64,000 nucleotides of DNA from Lutraria lutraria. Taxonomy: Eukaryota > Mollusca > Bivalvia > Venerida > Mactridae. The translations under genes and the position numbers were made by a program. The stretch spans positions 11,208,603 to 11,272,602 of the forward strand of contig OZ026840.1 of assembly GCA_964023205.1 (NCBI GenBank). The letters are read 5' to 3'. This document shows, piece after piece, positions 23,299 to 33,179 of this stretch (its first letter is position 1; the number at the start of each line of letters is the position of its first letter). The notes beneath the pieces are model-generated. The model saw only the letters and a program-made list of their open reading frames with translations. It did not search any database and was not told the DNA's origin.

Positions 23299-24198
23299 TT
23301 ATATGGGAAGGGATCTAGGACGTATGTATTTCATATAAGCTGAAGATTTCCACCTGCCTAGTAGTTTAATTTGAGCAGGAGACATGTTAGCCTCATGCGC
23401 ATGGGTTGCGCCCCCTATTCTAAATGAATGGGAAGTATAGACTCGAGGATCCAAGCCACCTGCAACCACACATGCGCGTAGAACCTTGCGAAAACATCCT
23501 GTGTTGACCTTAGACCCACATCTGTGTATGAATAACTGACCTGAAGTGTTACCTACTCGCCTGAGGTATTTGTGTAAAGCAACTACCGGACAGAATTTTA
23601 TGCGGCTTTGACAGGAGATAGGTATTCTACCAGACTGGCCTTGAGAGTGTTTATAATTTCTAATGGTAATAACTGCAGAAATAATCTTCCCTTCCTGACA
23701 ATGGAAAGAGACATCTTCTCTGTTAATGACATTCTGGGCGCCCTTTTCACTATATGCTAATTCCCCAACTCGGAACAAACCAAAAAAAGATAGTAAAAAC
23801 ATAGCTCTCATCAGTAAAAAATTGAACCTGTCATGAACCACCTCTTTCAAAGCGGTAATGATGTTCTGGACATGGCACAAAGTGAAAGGGCGGCGTTTGT
23901 CTGTTTCCCTAAAACGCCTTAAGCTATGCAACAACTTCTTGATTATGAATGATTCTGAAGGAGAAGGCATATCATGTAACTTATGTATGTAGCTAAACGC
24001 TGACATATAAGATGTGATAGTAGATGGCTTGAGGCCACGAGTGTGACAAACGCCAATGAACTGAGCCAATTGCTCCGTACTGATAGGGATCAGGGGATGA
24101 ACTGGGTAAAAATTATCGTGGAAAGATTTGTAAACCTGCCATGCATTCCGGTAACTCGATTTAGTGGATGGAGCTAGACATGATTCCAGGAGGTTCAA
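23299..24198 (-). CDS. tyrosine recombinase of the retrotransposon
   Basis: 299 residues. It would integrate the circular DNA copy of the element by site-specific recombination. The N-terminal core-binding part (SYRNAWQVYKSFHDNFY, about residues 15-35) is followed by the catalytic domain. Visible catalytic residues: Arg in GLFRVGEL (about 145-152), His and Arg in HSFRIGGATHAH (about 258-269), Trp in LLGRWKSSAY, and the nucleophile Tyr in the final YMKYIR motif. All family signature residues are present, so the frame could encode an active enzyme. It starts 12 bases after the RT frame ends; how it is translated (reinitiation, splicing) is unknown. Confidence 0.9.
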   Translation of the reverse strand: MNLLESCLAPSTKSSYRNAWQVYKSFHDNFYPVHPLIPISTEQLAQFIGVCHTRGLKPSTITSYMSAFSYIHKLHDMPSPSESFIIKKLLHSLRRFRETDKRRPFTLCHVQNIITALKEVVHDRFNFLLMRAMFLLSFFGLFRVGELAYSEKGAQNVINREDVSFHCQEGKIISAVITIRNYKHSQGQSGRIPISCQSRIKFCPVVALHKYLRRVGNTSGQLFIHRCGSKVNTGCFRKVLRACVVAGGLDPRVYTSHSFRIGGATHAHEANMSPAQIKLLGRWKSSAYMKYIRPRSLPI

Positions 24199-24209
24199 AA
24201 CATTGAAAT

Positions 24210-25991
24210 TCAGTGCAGAGTAATCAACTCCTCTGGAACTATTGTGGGCTCTTTGTCCATGTGAGGTGCTAAGGTTCTGAATTGTTCCAGCTGTAAACGA
24301 GAAAGAAGGTCTGGTAAAGTGTTTAGTTTTCCACTGATATGCTCGGCATGCATAAGAATGTTATACTTCATGGAAGCTAGAACCAAACGACGAACTAGAA
24401 CCATAATTGATGGTACCTTGCAAGTCTGTTTGTTAATTATATGGACAACCGCGGCATTATCAGTATGGTGGACGATGCACCTATTCTGCAGATATACGCC
24501 CCAAATCTCAAAAGCTAAAACTATAGGAAAAAGTTCTTTGAATGTAATGTCATATGGTAACCAAAAATCTGGCCAATTTCCATAAAACCAATGGTTTTGG
24601 AGAATTGCTCCATAACCAATAGAACCCGCCGCATCTGTATGTAGATGCAAGGCCTCGGCTGATATCCAACGTTGCTGAAGAAGTAATTGACGGCCATTGA
24701 AATGAGATGCAAAAAGCTGCCAGGCCCTAATATCCAGCCTGCTTTCTTTATTTAGAGTAATCCTATGGTGCGGTTTCGTGACCTTTTTCGTCAGATCTAT
24801 CAGCCTACGTAGAAAACATCTACCCGGCATGACAACTTGGCAGCAGAAATTCAATAAACCCAGCAGGGACTGAAGTTCCCTCAATGTAATTTTACACCTT
24901 TTAGATACAGAAAGGAGTTGCGTTTGTATGTTCTGCAACTTGTCTAGCGGAAGTCTGGCCTCCATAGATAAAGAGTCAAGTTCTAAACCCATGAAAGTGA
25001 TAACCGTTCTAGCAGATTCTGTTTTCTCTGATTTTATTGGAACGCCTATTGTACTACATAACTGTAAGAAACGGTCCAAATCGTTTTGACATTTTGCGGA
25101 ATTTGGAGGGCCTATGATAAGAAAGTCATCTAATATATGGACCATATGCTTAATGTTTAATTTAGTTTCTGAAATGTGCTGAAGGGCCGAACTGAAGCGT
25201 TCAAATATAGCGCATGATGAAGAAGCCCCCATAGGCAGACAAGTGTCATAGTAAAATTTCCCTTGAAATGTAAAACCTAATAGATGGTGATCCGATGGTT
25301 GTATGGGAATAAGCCTGAAAGCGGAATCAATGTCGGTTTTACCAAGTAAAGCCCCCTGACCTAGGGATAAAAGTTTTGAGACCGCATCATCAAAAGAACA
25401 ATAACGGACAGTGGATAAGTTAGGGTCAATAAAATCGTTAACCGAAGAACCCTCGGGGTAACTAAGATGATGAATTAACCTGTATTGACCCTGGGCTTTC
25501 TTAGGTACTACACCAATAGGACTGATACGAAGATTATCCAAGGGTGGTGAATCGAAGGGCCCTTGTATGCGGCCAGCTTCTAACTCTTTCTTTATTTTTG
25601 AGGCAACTATACTTGGGTAGTCCCGGCATGACTTTAGATTTGTTGAAATAGTGGCAAGTCTAGGACCTACGTAACCTAATGAAAAACCCTGACGAAAACC
25701 CCGAATTAAGTAATCAGCTTCCTTGTAGTTATTAAGAAATGGCTTTAATTTGTCAATGAGCACCGGAGTAATAAGTTGTACATTATTTTTTTGAAGGGTT
25801 GGCGGATGTATGGGGTTTGTAACTGGATCCATTTGCTGTTTGTTTACTGGATATTGGGCAGTTGTATGCTGTATGTTGCCCTCTGCAGAAACCACATACA
25901 TGGGGTTTGTTACATTTTTGGAAGTGACAACCACTTCGTTTGTTGAAGTTCCAGCATGTGTTCTCCAGAAACTTTCCCGGTTTGGTGCCAT
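24210..25991 (-). CDS. reverse transcriptase - RNase H
   Basis: 593 residues. RT fingers and palm: VVPKKAQGQYRLIHHLSYP (about 170-190), first catalytic Asp in GKTDIDSAFR, LPMGASSSCAIFERF, and the active-site box HILDDFLII (LDD in place of the usual xDD). The RNase H domain follows: LHTDAAGSIGYGA, FKELFPIVLAFE, HHTDNAAVVHIIN and a final DLLSRLQ. This order and the absence of protease and integrase are typical of DIRS/Ngaro elements. The first 70 codons overlap the zinc-finger end of Gag in another frame, so a frameshift or internal start would be needed. The first ATG-containing part (residues 1-80) may not all be used. Confidence 0.92.
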   Translation of the reverse strand: MAPNRESFWRTHAGTSTNEVVVTSKNVTNPMYVVSAEGNIQHTTAQYPVNKQQMDPVTNPIHPPTLQKNNVQLITPVLIDKLKPFLNNYKEADYLIRGFRQGFSLGYVGPRLATISTNLKSCRDYPSIVASKIKKELEAGRIQGPFDSPPLDNLRISPIGVVPKKAQGQYRLIHHLSYPEGSSVNDFIDPNLSTVRYCSFDDAVSKLLSLGQGALLGKTDIDSAFRLIPIQPSDHHLLGFTFQGKFYYDTCLPMGASSSCAIFERFSSALQHISETKLNIKHMVHILDDFLIIGPPNSAKCQNDLDRFLQLCSTIGVPIKSEKTESARTVITFMGLELDSLSMEARLPLDKLQNIQTQLLSVSKRCKITLRELQSLLGLLNFCCQVVMPGRCFLRRLIDLTKKVTKPHHRITLNKESRLDIRAWQLFASHFNGRQLLLQQRWISAEALHLHTDAAGSIGYGAILQNHWFYGNWPDFWLPYDITFKELFPIVLAFEIWGVYLQNRCIVHHTDNAAVVHIINKQTCKVPSIMVLVRRLVLASMKYNILMHAEHISGKLNTLPDLLSRLQLEQFRTLAPHMDKEPTIVPEELITLH

Positions 25992-26088
25992 TGTACCTGT
26001 ATGACTTTGTTTTATTGGACGAACGAAAGGACTGTTGAGGCTGAAACGAAGTGCAGGCCATTAACCAAAATTCCGTGAGAATGCGATC
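25783..26088 (-). CDS. zinc-finger C-terminal part of Gag, after an in-frame stop
   Basis: This continues exactly in the Gag frame: after the TAG at 26089-26091 the frame reads DRILTEFWLMACTSFQPQQS and stays open to 25783. It carries a Cys/His cluster, CWNFNKRSGCHFQKC and HVCGFCRGQHTAYNCP, a nucleic-acid-binding knuckle usual at the end of Gag in these elements. The last 70 codons overlap the RT frame. Whether it is made by readthrough of the TAG, or is lost in this copy, cannot be decided here. Confidence 0.75.
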   Translation of the reverse strand, partial: DRILTEFWLMACTSFQPQQSFRSSNKTKSYRYNGTKPGKFLENTCWNFNKRSGCHFQKCNKPHVCGFCRGQHTAYNCPISSKQTANGSSYKPHTSANPSKK

Positions 26089-27030
26089 CTATGGAATTGT
26101 GACCGATTCTCTGAGTGTACGGAATTGGGTGTCATAAAACAGGAATGCTAAGCCTGGGCGGCGAGTTGCAATGTCTCGCACAATTTCAGCATATTTCATG
26201 AGATGTGGGGCTTCAGTAGGATGGCCCGCACAATACACCGCTGCAAACCTTAAAAAGGCTGACGTCCAGGTTTCAATGCTGTTGATCTTCCTGGTACGAT
26301 TGGATGGCATTAAAGATAAATTGGACTGGCTATCCATTTGCAGGGTGTACTGCATTTGAGTTGAATTAATGGAAGTATTAGGGAGTAGCATTGCCATGTC
26401 TATGAATTTATTACTCCATATTTTTTTACGTATGGACCTCTTGACCTGATTGATAATCGGTGAACTAATGGGTTCAGTGAACTGGATGCCATTACCTGGT
26501 AAAATATCTTGGTCGTGTTGGGAGATTGCTTGCGTAAAATTCACAGCGCCTGACTGAGGGGTTTCCTCATCTGACTCCTCAGAAGTGTCAGTGTCATCCG
26601 ACATCTGTGTGTTTGTATTTGACGCTACCCCATGATGCTCTAAGCTGTGTAGGGGTATGAATTGGGGCAGACACGAACCTTGACTATCAACCCCACTTAA
26701 GTGACCTGCTGAGGTTGCCCCGCTCATCCCCGACCCGCGTGGATGTACAGCACCCCCACTTGACAATGGAATGATCTGGGGTGCTGACACTGTTTGGTGA
26801 ATGTTTGTATCACTCGGCGGAATGCTGATGGTACTGCTCCTTTGTGGTTGCCTATTTTGTCTAATTGGTGATGGCGCCACTGTATCTATAGGAGGGAATA
26901 TGCCCGTCCCTAAATTTGACTGTTCTTTATTCCTCTTCCTTTTAAAAGGGGTCGAGTCCCCTGACACACAACACGGACACTTCGAGGTACTAGCACTATT
27001 ATCAGCCTTTTTCCTTTTGGTGGGTTTCAT
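26089..27030 (-). CDS. Gag-like protein of the retrotransposon
   Basis: 313 residues before a TAG stop. It starts with a basic Met-Lys-rich segment and a Cys pair (KCPCC) and goes on through a Ser/Thr/Pro-rich low-complexity part (about 40-165) with an acidic patch (DDTDTSEESDEETP). A more ordered C-terminal part (about 175-313, KKIWSNKFIDMAMLLPNTSI, FLRFAAVYCAGHPTEAPHLM) resembles the capsid-like region of DIRS/Ngaro Gag. The single TAG before the zinc-finger continuation suggests a point mutation, since both sides stay open and in frame. Confidence 0.8.
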   Translation of the reverse strand: MKPTKRKKADNSASTSKCPCCVSGDSTPFKRKRNKEQSNLGTGIFPPIDTVAPSPIRQNRQPQRSSTISIPPSDTNIHQTVSAPQIIPLSSGGAVHPRGSGMSGATSAGHLSGVDSQGSCLPQFIPLHSLEHHGVASNTNTQMSDDTDTSEESDEETPQSGAVNFTQAISQHDQDILPGNGIQFTEPISSPIINQVKRSIRKKIWSNKFIDMAMLLPNTSINSTQMQYTLQMDSQSNLSLMPSNRTRKINSIETWTSAFLRFAAVYCAGHPTEAPHLMKYAEIVRDIATRRPGLAFLFYDTQFRTLRESVTIP

Positions 27031-28158
27031 CTGAAATTAATGCGTATAAGTATTAATTTGATGACTAACATTATGCATATCGACTATTTAATAATGCCAT
27101 ACTTCTTAGCTGCATTGCATAAATGTAACTACAATATCCAGCCATGGGTATATTGTAAACAGCAATTTAATATCTTACATGTAATGCTAAACATGACTAT
27201 TTGTTACCAGACAATACACAGGGTATGCAGGTGGACCATGGCACCGCCATGCCTTGCCAAAAAGTTGTTAGCATACCCCCAAACCCCTGTGTACATGCTT
27301 AAATGTCAATTGGCACCGCCAGACATAATAGGGATATATGATCATATCAGAGACAATGCACCGGGCAGGCCTATATTTGTATGTCTAAGTGGTACCACCT
27401 GACCTCATGTAATCGTCAGCCGCAAACCCTAGTGCACATGCAATAATGGCCTTTACAACAACCTGACTCGTTTGGCTAATTGTAAACTTAGCTGACAATC
27501 AGAACAAGGACAATACACAGGGGAAGCATGATCAAGCATCTACATGTCTAATATGGCAAACGCCCTAGCCTCATGCAACCCTTGTGTACCTGCGTGAATG
27601 CTGCCTGGCACCGCCATGACATTTGAAGGAAACATATTGTACATGTATCCAAAAGACAATACCCACGGTAAGTACTCGAGTAGCTGAATATGGCACCGCC
27701 ACACCATGAAAACTAAATTGTATGGTTATACAACCTCGATTCCCGTGGGTATGTGCGTTATTTGTCTACTGTCCACCGGACATTATAGGAAAATTACTGG
27801 AACCATATGCCTGTATGGATTCTGTTACATGTTAATGTCTAAATATTGCTACAAACATCATGCAAACTAAGTGGTATGCTAAGCAGCCAACCGACATGAT
27901 ACCAACTAAACGTGGTAACTGTATGTACGTCGATGATGGCCAAACTAAATAAATCCAGCAATTATGGAGTCTAGCTTGTCTACAGTCATTGACGTCACCT
28001 ATGAACCGAGGACCCCTTAGCCTAGGGTTGTCTAATCTGACTCAAGGTAATAAATATAGTCAAAACCACATGTAATTCATATATACTATCATAAATATTG
28101 GCAGATGTTGATCACACCTTATGCCATTGATAAAACAAGCAAAGTTACATTACTTAAC
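27031..28158 (-). other. non-coding gap between SGNH and Gag frames
   Basis: 1.1 kb without a credible frame. It holds five copies of TGGCACCGCC or close variants (27238, 27311, 27604, 27691) and three long-range stem pairs: TACACAGGGTATGC with GCATACCCCC..CCTGTGTA (27215-27300), CAATACACAGGGG with CCCTTGTGTA (27510-27585), and AATACCCACGG with CCGTGGGTATG (27659-27755). It could be an intron or leader of the Gag transcript. Confidence 0.6.
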
Positions 28159-28782
28159 TTAAACTTGACAAATGGAACCTCTAAGGGCGGCGACCACAGC
28201 AGCTCTGACATTGTGAATCAATTTCGTCTGCCCATATTTGGAAAGGTGACATCCGTCGTCAGCGAAATTGGCCCGTTTACATTCTTGTGACCAAAATCCC
28301 TTCATTTTCCAGAGATAACTTCTTCTGTGTGGAGTGTGGTTAAGGGTATCTAGCAGATTCGAGTTTAACTCATCCACCCGCGGATTGAATCTGGCTGGAT
28401 CAACCGGATACCTCGAAAATCTTAAAGAGTTCTGCCTGTGTAGGATCTGTAGAACTATCACTTTCGACACATTATGTGTGAACAAAAGAGAATCGACTAA
28501 GTCAATTATCTGATTAGCCACTATCGTTGGACTAACCGCATCATCATACAAGTCATTAGTTCCAATCACTAAAACCACGATATCTGGACTAAAATCCGTT
28601 ACTACCTCCAGTTTACTACACAAGTCCTTCACCTTAGCTCCCGAAAAACCAGAATATTGGATCAAAGGTTGTCCCTGTAACCCCAAATCAAACTTGAAGT
28701 CACTCGACTGTCTTACAAAATCCTTAAGACGCTTGACAAACGAATGACCTAAAAGATGAATTTTCAATGCGGGCGCAGCCAT
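28159..28782 (-). CDS. SGNH/GDSL-type hydrolase of the retrotransposon
   Basis: 207 residues from ATG 28782 in a good context (ACCAAGATGGCT). The four blocks of SGNH esterases are visible: block I IHLLGHSFVKRL (GHS replaces GDS; catalytic Ser kept), block II with Gly in SGFSGAKV, block III VVLVIGTNDLY (Asn of GxND), and block V DDGCHLSKYG (catalytic Asp and His). SGNH proteins cleave ester bonds of lipids or carbohydrates; their role in retrotransposons is unknown. Same strand as Gag, RT and YR and 1.1 kb upstream of Gag, so I take it as the element's first frame. It could instead be a host gene fragment captured nearby. Confidence 0.85.
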   Translation of the reverse strand: MAAPALKIHLLGHSFVKRLKDFVRQSSDFKFDLGLQGQPLIQYSGFSGAKVKDLCSKLEVVTDFSPDIVVLVIGTNDLYDDAVSPTIVANQIIDLVDSLLFTHNVSKVIVLQILHRQNSLRFSRYPVDPARFNPRVDELNSNLLDTLNHTPHRRSYLWKMKGFWSQECKRANFADDGCHLSKYGQTKLIHNVRAAVVAALRGSICQV

Positions 28783-29249
28783 CTTGGTCTCGCCGAATCT
28801 CGTATCTCTTCACGCACTGCTAAGTCACGCGGGAGATGAATGATCTTAGCTATCCACACTTGTCACCTATTCCAACTAAATGCGGGGTCGCCGCCACTAG
28901 ATGTAACAACAATATATACTAGAATACACTAACGTTGAATATTGTATAAAAATCCAACCTTAACAACGTGTAATAACCACGGAAAACGTGAAAAATAATC
29001 GAGCTGAACAGACGCGTGAATACCGCGTCGTAAAAAGAATAACAATGGCTAGCTAGCAAACTATTGGCCGATAGCATATACGTCACAATAACAAGATTTT
29101 GATTGGTTGGAAGATAATAGGTAAACCGAAAGGTAAGGAAAAAACCCGGAACATAACGGACCCTAGTCCATTACGTCCCTGGGGACCGGCCAATGACATA
29201 AATAGTTTTATGTGTGCATAAAACCCCATTTATCTAAGAAAAAAATAGA
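28783..29249 (-). other. probable leader of the retrotransposon
   Basis: Non-coding; on the - strand it runs into the SGNH frame. GC content is a little higher than the surroundings (GGCGGCGACCCCGCATTT near 28890). The outer boundary is probably between 29150 and 29230 but no terminal repeat was matched to the other end. Confidence 0.35.
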
Positions 29250-30215
29250 AACTAGAAATGTGTCCGTAGGACACGGATGCCCCCGTCATTTCACACTGGA
29301 CACAGAAATGAGTGTTGTGTGGCAAATATGTGAATACAACATAGAGCAGGTTGCTTGGGAATGCTGCCCATAGTGGGAAGTAAAGATCACCTAAGGGTGG
29401 TAAACACAAAACTACATGTACTTTCACTATTTCAATATAAGGAATGAGCGTAAATATATAAGTGTCCACTGTGACCTTGACCTTTGAGTAAATGACACAG
29501 TTTTTGCGCATGACACGTCATCTTAATATGATGAACATTTGCGCCAATTTATTTCAAAATCCCATTATACATGACAAAGTTATAAGCCGGACACGAACAT
29601 ACACTTTCACTATATCCATAATAATATGCACAAACTTTTAATGTCCACTGTGACCTTGACCTTTGAGCAAGTGACACAGTTGATGCGCAAGACACGTCGT
29701 CTTGATATGATGAACATTTGTACCAGTTTATTTCAAAATCATGCATGACAGAGTTATAAACCAGACACAAACATATACACACAATGCTTTAGTGTCGACT
29801 GTGACCTTGACCTTTGTGTAAGTGACACAGTCTTTGCGCATGACACATCGTCTTGATATGATGAACATTTGTGACAATTTATTTCAAAATCCAACCATGC
29901 ATAACAGAGTTATAAGCCGGACACGAACATATACATATAATGCTTTAAGTGTACACGGTGACCTTGACCTTTGAGCAAGCGACACAGTTTTTGCGCATGA
30001 CATATCGTCTTGTTATGCTGAACATTTGTGCCAAATTATTTTAAAATCCAATCATGCATGACAAAGTTATGAGCCGGAAATGACCACACAAAGATCATTT
30101 CTGTGTAGTTTCTTCAAATTTGACACAGCCGTTTCAGAGGAAAAGTCCTTTGAAGAATTGAAGACAGACAGACGGACGGACGACAGACACAATAGCACGC
30201 GAACAACTCTCCCTG
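29250..30215. mobile_element. tandem-cored element, TGCGCATGACAC core
   Basis: Begins with a palindrome-containing start (ATGTGTCCGTAGGACACGGA) and ends in GACAGACGGACGGACGACAG. Between are four units of about 155-180 bases sharing GTGACCTTGACCTTTGAG, GTGACACAGTTTTTGCGCAT, ATGATGAACATTTG and GTTATAAGCCGGACACGAAC. Open frames inside are not genes. Confidence 0.75.
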
Positions 30216-30731
30216 AGCTTTTCTGTAATAACTGTAATAAATCATTATACGACACCGACGAGTAACTGCACATTTTAATGCATGATTGCTATCAATTTCT
30301 TCAAAATAGGATGTCAAAATGAACTTTTAAGAAAAAAATGTTAATATTCGACTACCTGTACATATAATGATTTTTAGAATACATTTGACTGGGTATAAAG
30401 CTGTTATAATGACTTAAATGAATAAATATATATTATTGTCATATAAATGAAGGCTGAATTGAAAACTTTTCAAAACATGTTGAAAAAAATATCCATATGA
30501 AATTGATATATTTGATTCTGGCCCATGCACCCCACCATACTTTCGGCGCCAAAAAGTGGTCTTGGGACTCTCTTTTTTCCTTAGTTATTGTTCATTCCAT
30601 AAAGTAGAGATATTAAACTGTATTGTGTGAAAAAATTACGGATGTACTTTTTGGTAAAATTGTCTTCATATGTTTACCCATGTCCTTTATAAGAATAAAA
30701 GTCAGTTTATTTGAGTTCTTTTATTTTACAG

Positions 30732-30875
30732 CGCCGTTGTCAAGCGCTGTTATAGACAACTATAGTTGCCGTACGGCAATCGTTCTGTCTGGTCTCTTCT
30801 TTGTACTAGGTTACATGTGTACAGCCTTTGCAACCTCGATATGGTGGGCAATATTCACATGTGGCATAATAGCAG
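30732..30875 (+). CDS. MCT-like transporter, coding exon 2
   Basis: 144 bases, phase 1 at both sides, between TTTTACAG and G|GTTAGT. It encodes APLSSAVIDNYSCRTAIVLS and on to IFTCGIIAG, matching transmembrane helices 2-3 and the Gly-Pro-Leu..Arg loop of the MCT family (the loop Arg is kept in NYSCRTA). It joins to exon 1 as ..SIG-APLSS. Confidence 0.85.
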
Positions 30876-32093
30876 GTTAGTTCTGTCCTTCTTGTTCAAT
30901 TCTTAACGCACGTGACTTGTATTTGCCCGTACAAGGGTTGATCCATAAATAACATAATTATCACACTCATTACAAAACATTTGTGTTTTTTACATCTTTA
31001 ATTACTCAACATCTTACACACCATCGGTTTCATTGTTTGTGAAATTTGTCATAAATCATTCTGTATTCCGGTAAAGACGTCATGGATCACCATGGTAACG
31101 TGCGTCCAGCACGATAGTTATTGTATTTAATGTACAGAGACGAAATTCTAGAATTTCCAACATCGTTAAAAAATGTTGCTTTGTGATTGCGCGCTTCAAA
31201 CTTTTAACAGTGTGCATAGGTAGGCATTTTTTTCACGGGTATACTGAAAACGAAAAGTTGGAATCACAGAATAAAAGTAAATATTCTAAAAAGCGTGAAA
31301 AAAATTACGTTGGTGGATTCTTAAATGGATCGGTCGCGTTACTGCAAATGAACCAATGAAGGATGGTCTTGGCATACTTAAGATGCTGTTTTGTTTTATA
31401 TGGTATTTCATTCCAGGCTCAGTACCAAACCACTGGATGTGCTTGACAGAACGATTATGCACGTTGTCTGATATTGTAATGTTACAACAAAGTAATCTCT
31501 GAATAATAAAGTGGTAGATTCCAATCGTTCCCGCAAGAATCAGACAACATAGCATCTGAGAACTTTCATTATGTTGTATACAGTCAACCCTATGTTAACA
31601 GTCACCTCTGTATGAATGCCACCCCGTAAAGGTCATTCGTATAAAAGCCAGCATTGACTTTGAGAACAAAATGACCTCCGAATAAAGTCCGCTTGTCAGT
31701 AATCACCACAATGTGTGATTGACGAGTGTGGTCTTTGTTTGCAGATGCGACTGTACATGTATGTACATTAATGTAAAGTCAGCCATATCTAATAGGTTAC
31801 ATAATTATATTTAACGTATTCAGGAGATAGTAACAGTATCATATTATATATGTTTACGACTATGTCAGTGTGTCATTTGGTACATATCCATACCATAAAG
31901 ATATTTTATTTTCATAAATTGTACAAGGTAGCTATACATAATTATGTAGATGAATGTTGCTTTTCACGGTCCGTTGGCCTATAATTGATGAAGATTTGAA
32001 TACACGCGAGATTTATAGTTGTTATCTATTGTACTATTATACACGTATTGACGGGAAGTATAAATAAATTAACACTATTTTACTTTATTTCAG
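30876..32093 (+). other. transporter intron 2
   Basis: 1.2 kb, donor GTTAGT, acceptor TTTACTTTATTTCAG. It contains one foldback element (31579-31755) and otherwise AT-rich sequence. The 89-codon - strand frame at 31286-31555 shows no domain. Confidence 0.75.
31579..31755. mobile_element. foldback element (ACAGTCAAAC family)
   Basis: Starts TACAGTCAACCCTATGTTAA and ends GTTTGCAGATGCGACTGTA. The interior TGACCTCCGAATAAAGTCC and CTTGTCAGTAATCACC matches sibling copies. Confidence 0.7.
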
Positions 32094-32888
32094 GTATTGG
32101 TGCAGCTCTAGGTTATACCGCAAACCTCGTTGTTGTCAATTTTTATTTCCGAAAACGACGAGATTTGGCGTTAGGTATAGCTAATGCTGGCGTAGGTGCC
32201 GGACTTTTCGTCATAGCACCATTAATGCAAATGGCACGTGACTATTATGGACCAGAGGGATTCTTCATAATTCTTGCCGCCATGTCAGCAAACATTGTGA
32301 CGTTTGGCATGTTATGTTTTCCTAGTAAACTTGAGCGTCATACTCAAAAACAACGACAGTTAGAGTGCAAAATGCGATATGAAGTTGACGGGAAGAAATC
32401 GCCTCTGGTATCTCTACGACCATATATCAAAGTTCTCACGAATAAAGCCGTGCTGCTGCTCTGTGTTTGTATGTTAACATATGGCTTTGGCACTTATTTG
32501 ATATATCTTCATCTTCCAAACTTTATCGTCAGCAAAGACTTTAGCGCTGTCCAAGCTGCGTTAATTATTTCAGTGTCTGGAATCGTTTCAGTGGTAGGAC
32601 GCATACTGACCGGTGTTATTGCTGGTTTGAACAAAGTCAATGTGATTATTTTATACTCAGGAGGCATGGGGGTGGTTGCAATATCAACAATGATTTATCC
32701 GTTTGTTACAGCACACTTCTATGGTCACGTGATATATGGCGTGGTTCTCGGCTTGTTTTTTGGTAACTGTTACGTCTTAATCACAGCTGTGTCGTTAGAA
32801 TTTCTGGACCTAAATTATGTGTCCGCAGCAATAGGATTACAATTTTTCTTTGCTGGAATTGGGGCGATTGCGGGGCCCGTCATAGCAG
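32094..32888 (+). CDS. MCT-like transporter, coding exon 3
   Basis: 795 bases, 265 codons, the main body of the transporter. It covers helix 4 onward: GIGAALGYTANLVVVNFYF and the RKRRDLALGIANAGVGAG segment (the family's FxKRRxLAxGxAxxGxxxG motif at the helix 4-5 loop), a charged central loop (about 230-255, HTQKQRQLECKMRYEVDGKK) and six C-terminal helices ending GAIAGPVIAG. A frame break-free exon with phase 1 ends. The central loop is short compared with many MCTs. Confidence 0.92.
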
Positions 32889-33128
32889 GTTTGTTTTATT
32901 TACAACTACGTTACGTGTATAACTAAATTTAGAATTAACGTCACCTGGTGTTGGATCTTGATGTCTTAAACAAATCACTAAGAGAACATTAAAGTTACAT
33001 TGCTTTTATCTCAATAATCTTTTAAATGGAATTAACAATTGAAGGGATAGTATTCAAGGTCAACGGCTTCGTCAACTGAATTTATCACATTGTAGATAGT
33101 CGACCGTTAATTCTATTTTCTATTGTAG

Positions 33129-33179
33129 GTGTCCTCATTGATGAGCTGGGCACATACGAAGAATCTTACATATTTGCAG
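33129..33179 (+). CDS. MCT-like transporter, coding exon 4
   Basis: 51-base exon between TCTATTGTAG and G|GTAACA, encoding VLIDELGTYEESYIFA. It joins GPVIAG to the last helix; the GxLxDxxGxYxxxFxxAG pattern is usual in this place in MCT-like proteins. Confidence 0.85.

Larger units (their letters stand above)
23299..28800 (-). mobile_element. DIRS/Ngaro-type tyrosine-recombinase retrotransposon
   Basis: Coding block of a YR retrotransposon in antisense orientation within the transporter intron. In element order: SGNH hydrolase (28782-28159), Gag (27030-26089) continuing in frame after one stop into a zinc-finger part (to 25783), RT-RNase H (25991-24210) and tyrosine recombinase (24198-23299). 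DIRS and Ngaro groups use a tyrosine recombinase instead of an integrase. An accessory SGNH hydrolase is, as I recall, known from Ngaro-like elements, which favours that group. The terminal repeats (inverted for DIRS, split direct for Ngaro) were not identified, so both ends are approximate. Long intact frames suggest a fairly recent insertion. Confidence 0.9.
21611..30731 (+). other. transporter intron 1 (9.1 kb)
   Basis: Runs from donor GTACAT (21611) to acceptor TTTTATTTTACAG (30731). It contains a tandem array (22240-23210), the antisense YR retrotransposon (23299-28800) and a tandem-cored element (29250-30215). 21611-22239 and 30216-30700 hold nothing recognisable. Confidence 0.75.

Noticed and set aside
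24319..27034. several + strand frames over the retrotransposon
   Set aside because: They are complements of the RT and Gag frames and show no domains.
28783..29228. LTR retrotransposon reading of the 23-29 kb element
   Set aside because: No integrase or protease, a tyrosine recombinase instead, and no matching long terminal repeats were found.
30067..30317. - strand frames near the end of a repeat element
   Set aside because: They read the GACGGACGG-type tail, common to these elements, as protein.
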